DNA from: Lepidurus packardi
Taxonomy: Eukaryota; Arthropoda; Branchiopoda; Notostraca; Triopsidae
Length of the DNA: 64,000 nucleotides
Assembly: GCA_023053545.1 (NCBI GenBank)
Contig: JAKZAN010000007.1
Span: forward strand, 9,052,001 to 9,116,000
Direction of reading: 5' to 3'
The position numbers were made by a program, and so were the translations under genes. This document shows, one piece after another, positions 57,773 to 64,000 of this stretch. Positions within the stretch are counted from its first letter, which is position 1. Each line of letters opens with the position of its first letter. A model generated the notes under the pieces. That model did no database searches and was not told the DNA's origin. It worked only from the letters and a program-made list of their open reading frames with translations.

Positions 57773-59351
57773 AACGGCTAACAAAAACTTCGGACCCCTC
57801 TTTAAACTCCATTCATAATCCAATACAGGACTCCTTAGCCTACCCCTCTTGGTTTTCCTTTGTCTTCCCTTTTCTTGTACCCGTGTACCCCATGTTTATG
57901 ACTTCCTTTCACGCAACTACCGTGCAGAAATGTTTGAACTGCTCCATGGGTGGTAAAGAACCGAGCGTAAACTAAACAGTTCATGACAAACCACAAGTAA
58001 CGTGATCCTGGCCCAAAAAGGGAAAAGTTTTGGGGAAATCGTAAAAGAGTTCGTGTTGCTCTTACCGCTTTGTTTGGGTTGGAAAACCTCCCACCATAGA
58101 AAGACATATATAACAATAAAAATGTATATCCCCAAGTGTTGCTACTAACTTTAGTGAACACACAACACAGCCTTCGTACTGTAAGGAACTTGGACTGCAT
58201 TCGTGTAACCTGAAAGGAAGACAGAACTTGGCGACTTACGTTACAAAGAAAGGGTACGAGGGGAAAAAGGGGTGGTACAACAAAAAACTGAAACTCCAGT
58301 CATTTCCGAATTTCGGACTCACAAGTATGTAGAGCTTTGACGGCTGTCAAGGAATAGCAGGTTTTAAGGTGAAATACTTCGAAGACCACCTTAGGAGTCA
58401 TAACGGAAGCAACATGCCGTTTTAGACCTTCCTGCTTTGATCGCCTTGGACAGGTTGCGATCACTGCGGAGGATTTATCGGGTGTTTCTCCTTAACCTTC
58501 GAACCTACCCCTCCACCTATTTAGAAACGGAGCTCAGCCGCCGTAGGATAGAGTTAACGATCCCCTACGTCCTGCCAGGAAACTAGGACGCGGGGAAACG
58601 TGGCGACGGAGGAAACCGTACGCCTTCGGCCGGTAGTTTAGTATTGGCCGTTTCGATGTTTTACCTTCGGGTAAATCCCTCCTAACTATTTGCAAGAGTC
58701 TATACCAAGCTTTAGACTAAAACAAAAAGGCCAGGATTTGAGATTTCAGCTCATATCACATCAATCACGTCAGGAGGAAGAGTCAGGGGTTCAGCGCATC
58801 CAACCTACGTCCAACGCGTTTCTTGCTCTCCTTTTCTCTTCACTTTCAGCTTCCTTTGGGTCCTTCTCGTGACGTGGCTGTGGACGGGGAGAACCTGGTG
58901 GCGGAATGCGTGGAGGCGGCCGGGTTCGGTACATTCTCTTCCTATTGATTATAAAGGATAAAAGAGGCGCTTGGCAAGAACTCTGTAGGCAAGCTCCGTA
59001 GATCCTCCCGCGCTGGTTGTGTTAGCTGGGTTGCGGTCACCGGAATCGTTGTGTGTCGCGGAGTTGCTCACCAGGCTTTCACCAACCAAGACGTGACAGT
59101 TTTTCCCCTAACACCCACCTAAGGTGGCTTTACCTTACTTGAGGTTCAGTATTCTTGTGTCCATCAAAAGGACTATGGTGCCAGAAACGGTGTCGGCCTT
59201 CCTGTGATGGTCCGCAGTGTGGCAGAAATTTCCTAAAAAAGAAAATACCCCGATTTGTTCAGCGACGGTAACTTTAAGAACGTTAGGGTACGAGCACTGT
59301 TGCAGTCGACTAAAACTGAATTAAAAACACTTGACACTCGGTTACCTGGGA
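57773..59351. other. Intergenic between the NMDA receptor and KCTD genes
   Basis: No gene recognised. Short frames on the minus strand at 57835-58200 and on the plus strand at 58690-58872 have no known similarity. The stretch is less A/T-rich than most of the window. The 5' UTR of the KCTD gene must lie at its right end. Confidence 0.6.
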
Positions 59352-60302
59352 ATGTCCAGCAGCGAGGTTGCCGTCAGTGTTGCCGCGGAATCAACGACCA
59401 GCACTGTTCTTTCAAGCAACGGAAGCAGCCCCAGCCCTCCGACTGTCACTTCTGCCACGATGAACTCGGTCTTGCAAATATTTCCGGCCATCGTGGAACT
59501 CAACGTCGGTGGCGTGTTCTATACCACCGCGTTGAGCACGTTGACGCGAGACGTCGACTCCGTCTTGGGACTCATGTTCAGCGGCAGGAGTCGGACGCCC
59601 ATCTTACGTGACTCCAAAGGCAAATTCTTCCTCGACCGAGACGGCGTTCTCTTTCGCTACATTCTCGATTTCCTTCGCAATCAAAAGCTCGTCTTGCCAG
59701 AGAACTTCCACGAGCGCGAACGCCTCAAACAAGAGGCCGAGTTCTTTAAGCTCACGGAGATGGTCACCGCGCTGGAGCAGTACCATCCTCTACTCCATCA
59801 TAGTAACCCGGCTCATGCCCTGTCCTCGTCCCACGTGGTGCCAGCTGCCGTTGGCACTTCAGCTGCTCCAACCCTAGACATCGAGCGCCCGTTGTCCTTG
59901 GAGGACTCTTCGCCCACTCAGACCCGTACACAAGGCTACATTCTGATCGGCTACCGAGGCACTTTCGCCTTCGGCCGTGACGGCTTAGCCGACGTCAAAT
60001 TCAGGAAACTCTCCCGTATTTTGGTGTGCGGACGCGTAGCGCTTTGCCGTGAAGTGTTTGGCGAGACCTTGAACGAAAGTCGCGATCCGGATCGCGGCGC
60101 CACGGACCGCTACTCCAGTCGCTTCTTCCTCAAACACACCTTCCTGGAGCAGGCCTTTGACATGTTGCAGGAAGCTGGATTCACCTGCGAGGCGGCCTGC
60201 GCTTCGGGGACCGCCTCAGCCGGTACCGACATGAAGCCTGGCATGGATTCCGAAGAAAACCGCTGGAATCACTACAACGAGTTCATTTTTGTCCGCAACT
60301 GA
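59352..60302 (+). CDS. KCTD8/12/16-type BTB (T1) domain protein
   Basis: A single uninterrupted frame of 316 aa. The frame is open further upstream to 59331, but the first ATG is at 59352 (MSSSEVAV). After a Ser/Thr-rich N-terminus, the T1/BTB domain spans about 47-143 (IVELNVGGVFYTTALSTLTR, GKFFLDRDGVLFRYILDFLR). An H1 domain spans about 195-316 (GYILIGYRGTFAFGRDG, VFGETLNESRDPDR, RYSSRFFLKHTFLEQAFDML, YNEFIFVRN), very close to vertebrate KCTD12. In vertebrates KCTD8, 12 and 16 are cytosolic auxiliary subunits of GABA-B receptors that speed G-protein signalling. An equivalent role here is inference from domain similarity. Lack of introns is usual for this subfamily. Confidence 0.93.
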   Translation: MSSSEVAVSVAAESTTSTVLSSNGSSPSPPTVTSATMNSVLQIFPAIVELNVGGVFYTTALSTLTRDVDSVLGLMFSGRSRTPILRDSKGKFFLDRDGVLFRYILDFLRNQKLVLPENFHERERLKQEAEFFKLTEMVTALEQYHPLLHHSNPAHALSSSHVVPAAVGTSAAPTLDIERPLSLEDSSPTQTRTQGYILIGYRGTFAFGRDGLADVKFRKLSRILVCGRVALCREVFGETLNESRDPDRGATDRYSSRFFLKHTFLEQAFDMLQEAGFTCEAACASGTASAGTDMKPGMDSEENRWNHYNEFIFVRN

Positions 60303-63300
60303 ACAGGGCATTCTCATGATACCATTTGTTCTCTTATCTACGCGTTTGTTTTCATTTTTCCTCTCGATGTTGATCCATCCTTTACATAGAACCCAGGTTG
60401 TTTTGTGAAACCCCCCTCTTCACCCCCAAACACGAGCGTGTGGGGAAGGCATGGCACGTAGTGCTCCCAGTTACCTCAACTCTTTCTCTTAGGTTTGACT
60501 CGACACCCACCACATAGGACTTTTTAAAGAGGATCATGAGTTTAGTTCACCGATCCAGGGCGGAAGAAATGTATGGTGTAGTACTTTGGTCGGAGCCCCA
60601 TATGGAATGCCAGTAAGGGGCGTGGAATGGTCGGACGTTTAACATCCCTCTGCATGTTATTGTGTGTTTAATCCCTGTCGTGGGATGGAGGGTAGGAAGG
60701 GTAAGGGTATATGATGCCAACCCCTTTTTTCGCCATTCTCTCCTCCTTGTTATTGATTCGGGTTTCCCCACCAACTAGGCCTCTGGTGTTCTTTCCCCAG
60801 CGCTGTTTGGCTCCTTTTTCTGTTGTATAGCCTTCTGTTTCGATCTTTCTAGCCTCCACGCCCCCGAAAGTCTGCAAGTCGTCATTTTCAAAAAAGCGAA
60901 AAAAATGGGAGGAGAAATTTGGACGCACGCCAAAGTCTCATTATTCATTACGTATCGTCCGAAGAACAAATCCCAAACCCCGCTAAGCTTATCACGCCTG
61001 AGTTTTTCGGCCACTGAGACAAGGGTAGTTACGACGGAAGGTTCGTCCAAGTACTGGGCAACTTATTACTGTTGAAGATTTCTGAACAAACCTTTGTAAG
61101 AGCCAGCTCAGTGAAATTGTACACTGTAATAGAAATTAATTAGGGTTTTAAACAAATATATAGTGGATGTTTTTCCTATTCAGTGTAGAAAACTCTTTTA
61201 ACAAATTTGCCATTGCGCTTAGTTCGGAACCCATGCAGCGTTAGCCGATTGGAAGAAATTTGGGTGCTGGTAAACATTTTCCTGATTTTTTTTCCATTTC
61301 AATGCCATTGGCAAAAACGTTCCTAGAAAATCTGTTGCTGACAGTGACAGTGCCATGAATACAAAGACGAATCCTTACTTCATGGATTGTTCTTCGCGAC
61401 ACTTGCTCGCAGTCATATAACTGCAGCCATGAACGTTATGTTCAACGGCTTAAGCCTCTCAGTTTCGGAGGATTTATTGTCAACCTTGGCTACTTAAAGT
61501 CTCTTAAATGAAGGTTGAATGAAGGTTAAATTGTTGGATTTCTCCAACTAAAGGTCGATTGAAGGTCAAACTCACCCTAAACTTAAAAATTCCCTATACG
61601 CTTTTAAGCCAGATAATTTCTCGTTGGTCAAAGTCAGCGATCACATCCCTATTCGGGAGTTGAGAAAAGAAAACCCCTTGCCAAGGGGGAGTAGAAGAGA
61701 GAGGTATGAGGGTGTTTTTGTTGTATCGATCTCGCGTTCCATTAGTTTGAAGTGCAGTCCTCGTCACGATGCTCTCGCTCCATTCCTCTTCTTCTGCCTT
61801 TTTTTTACTTGCATACCCCCAGCCAGAATTTCCGGTACTTATTTCTGCGTTAGATAAAGTTTGAACTAACGCTGTAATTATAATATCCCCAATTGGATCG
61901 AAACTTTATCGGGGTAAGACGTTAGGGGAAGTTTACATTATGTTAGTGCGGACCACTCCAAATGGGTACAAGCTATTTTTCCGTAGATAATTTTGAAATA
62001 AACGACAGAAATGGCTGTTGCGTTACAAGTAACTCTGCAAAGAATTTTTGGCGTATTTCTGCCATAATTTCTACAGAAATTAATTTTCTGAATGGAACTG
62101 ATGCATGTGAGCTACCAGTAGATAATTTTTGAAAAAATAAGCAAATAGAGTTTGAAATTCATTCTGCGAAGAATTTCTGTAATATTTCTGACAGACTCCC
62201 GGTTAGAAGTTATTTTTTATGTGGCCCTGATGTATGTTAGTTCTCCATGGATAATTTTTGAAAAATAAGCAAAAATCCTAGAATTTGAAATTCATTCTGC
62301 GAAGAATTTCTGTAATATTTCTGACAGACTCCCTGTTAGAAGTTAATTTTTATGTGGCCCTGATGAATGTTAGTTCTCCATGGATAATTTTTTAAAAATA
62401 AGCACAAATCCTAGAATTTGAAACTCATTCTGCAAGGGAAATTCTGCCAGAATTTCCGCAGAAATTCACATTTACTCTCCCCGAATTCTCATGGCCCATT
62501 AATGCTATCGTGTTAAACGGTACTTCTCATCCCATGTTCTAAGTTTTTCCTGTCTTTGTTGGAAAATGGTGTCGATGGCGTGTTAATTACTTATGGGAGG
62601 GGTTACAGTGGTGAAAATTGTCTTTCGTGTGTTAAATTCACTTCTCGTCAAGTGGGTTCGTAATATCGTAAGTAGCCTCCCCTGTGTGGATGGCTATGAA
62701 GAATGGTTTCAGAGTGTTATGGAGAGAAATATAAACTTTTTTTTTCTTTACTTGTTAAGAAAAGGGCGGGGCTTGTTGTAGAAATACGGAGAATATCTTC
62801 TTTGGAGAAATGCAGTGCAATTGTTGTGCTCTGTTCCACTTCCCTTTATGTAACTCTCAGTTCTGTTATGCATGCTAGTTACGTCACAGTATATTAGGAA
62901 ATTTTCGCAGATTTAGTCACTAATTGTTAGGTGTAGCAATTCTTAGAAATCTCTTATATTTCTTCAAGGGATTAATCTTCCCCCCTCTCCTGTTTTCTCA
63001 TTTCAAAACCCGTCATAAATGGCTAATTTAGCCCAAAATGTTACATTTTCGTTCATTTCACTGGCGCAGTTTTGAAAATGCTGTACAAAAATAACGAAAG
63101 CTAGAAATGGAACCATAGTTATACTTTAAAACTTCCTGTTCTTTCTTATTTCTTCCATCACATCATTTAAAAGGTTGTTTCGCAAAGAAATTGGCCTCGG
63201 GGCATTCCTCAAGCTACATTTGCTTCTTCACAGGCACCGAAGAAATTTGTGACCGCCTTTCCTCGTCCGCTGCTGAAAGTAATTCCTTATTTCTGCCTCC

Positions 63301-64000
63301 TATCACCTTCCGCTTTGCGGGAGCCACAAGAAATTTCCTTTACTGCATGAGACATGGAACCAATTTGTTTATTCGTTTCATGTCATTCAAGACATTCAAG
63401 ACGTTCAGCAACGCCTCATAAGGATTGTGACTCTTAAACGTGTGTCCGAAAGTCATTCTTTGTACTACTTCTTTTGAGACGCCATATTTCTTCCTATCCA
63501 TCTGTTTGCTTTGGTACACTTGCTGCTGGTACGGGATTTCACACGCACTGAGTTCGGATCGGATCGATCTTTGAGCTTTCATCGCGGAGCTGGCGGAGCC
63601 ACATTAAGAAAGCTCTTTGTCAAACACGAGTGAAAGGAAGCTGTGCTGTTATTAATACTGTTTCCGTCTGGTCGTATGATGATGGATGTCCGGGTCCGTT
63701 ACTACTGGCCACCAAGGCCCCCGATTGATAAGCGAGTGCGAGTACCGTGCTACACCATGCGTAAAAACCAACAGAAGAGAATGAGGTCGCGTTTCAAACT
63801 ACCTCGGCTGAGAATTACTTCAAAATTTCTGACAATTTCTGCAGACATTCATTTTTTGAGTGACACCCATACAAGGTCACCCATTGATAATTCTTGAAAA
63901 ATTTGCAAAAATAGTATAGTTTGAAATTAATTCTACGAGGAAATTTCTGCAACATTTCTGAGAAAATTTCTGCGACATTTCTGCGAAAATTTCTGCAAAA
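60303..64000. other. Downstream intergenic region, no gene recognised
   Basis: It holds the 3' UTR of the KCTD gene and repeats. Short frames on both strands (for example 60775-61050 minus, 61624-61857 plus, 63191-63421 plus) match nothing known and lack supporting splice structure. From about 61980 the sequence is dominated by a repeat carrying atttctgc-type motifs (separate entry). Confidence 0.6.
61981..62470. repeat. About 130-bp tandem repeat rich in atttctg motifs
   Basis: Copies begin with ggataatttttgaaaaataa-like sequence near 61984, 62121, 62250 and 62380. Each contains tttgaaattcattctgcgaa and aatttctgtaatatttctga. A related copy lies at about 63880-64000 and runs off the right edge. 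Confidence 0.85.

Noticed and set aside
59255..59611. 118-codon plus-strand frame overlapping the KCTD gene
   Set aside because: Out of frame with the T1 domain coding sequence, which is unambiguous.

Overview
The window is animal nuclear DNA. It is A/T-rich, its genes have many exons with GT-AG introns (many only 50-80 bp), and its proteins read most like arthropod ones. The NMDA receptor is strikingly insect-like around its ligand-binding core, the muscle LIM protein has the arthropod five-LIM layout, and there is an insect-type KCTD protein. Short introns and compact spacing would suit a pancrustacean such as a branchiopod, but the species cannot be fixed from the sequence alone. All exon models here come from reading frames, splice junctions and phase, with no transcript evidence.

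Layout. 1-1130 (-): 5' part of clathrin light chain, cut by the left edge. 1546-8157 (+): TTC17, a TPR protein, 17 exons, divergent from clathrin light chain. 8158-13462: a 5 kb stretch with no convincing gene but an unusual cluster of perfect TGACGTCA sites. 13463-14171 (+): EMC6. 14172-15889: short tandem repeats and three tandem hairpins. 15890-22244 (+): secreted four-FAS1-domain protein of the TGFBI/periostin/midline fasciclin type. 23867-27661 (+): tryptophan 2,3-dioxygenase. 28917-29869 (+): secreted protein with two PAN/Apple-like modules. 30.85-36.63 kb: a large inverted duplication holding two convergent paralogous genes for secreted cysteine-rich proteins (31357-32539 + and 34944-36130 -). 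36.6-43.1 kb: gene-poor, tandem repeats. 43106-48982 (+): muscle LIM protein with a one-LIM short form, a five-LIM long form and a likely pair of mutually exclusive exons. 50550-57772 (+): NMDA receptor subunit 1. 59352-60302 (+): intronless KCTD8/12/16-type protein. 60303-64000: repeat-rich, no gene seen.

The genes do not form a pathway. Several are housekeeping or cell-biological (clathrin, EMC, TTC17) and others tissue-specific (muscle LIM, NMDA receptor, KCTD). The last two both belong to synaptic signalling families, but their adjacency may be chance. The most notable features beyond ordinary genes are the inverted duplication of secreted PAN-like genes, the mutually exclusive LIM exons, local tandem duplications that copied splice junctions into introns (three cases in two genes), the TGACGTCA cluster upstream of EMC6, two different TA-flanked pogo-like MITEs, and an alanine at a glycine-contact position of the NMDA receptor. 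I found no tRNA or rRNA gene, CRISPR array or autonomous transposon.
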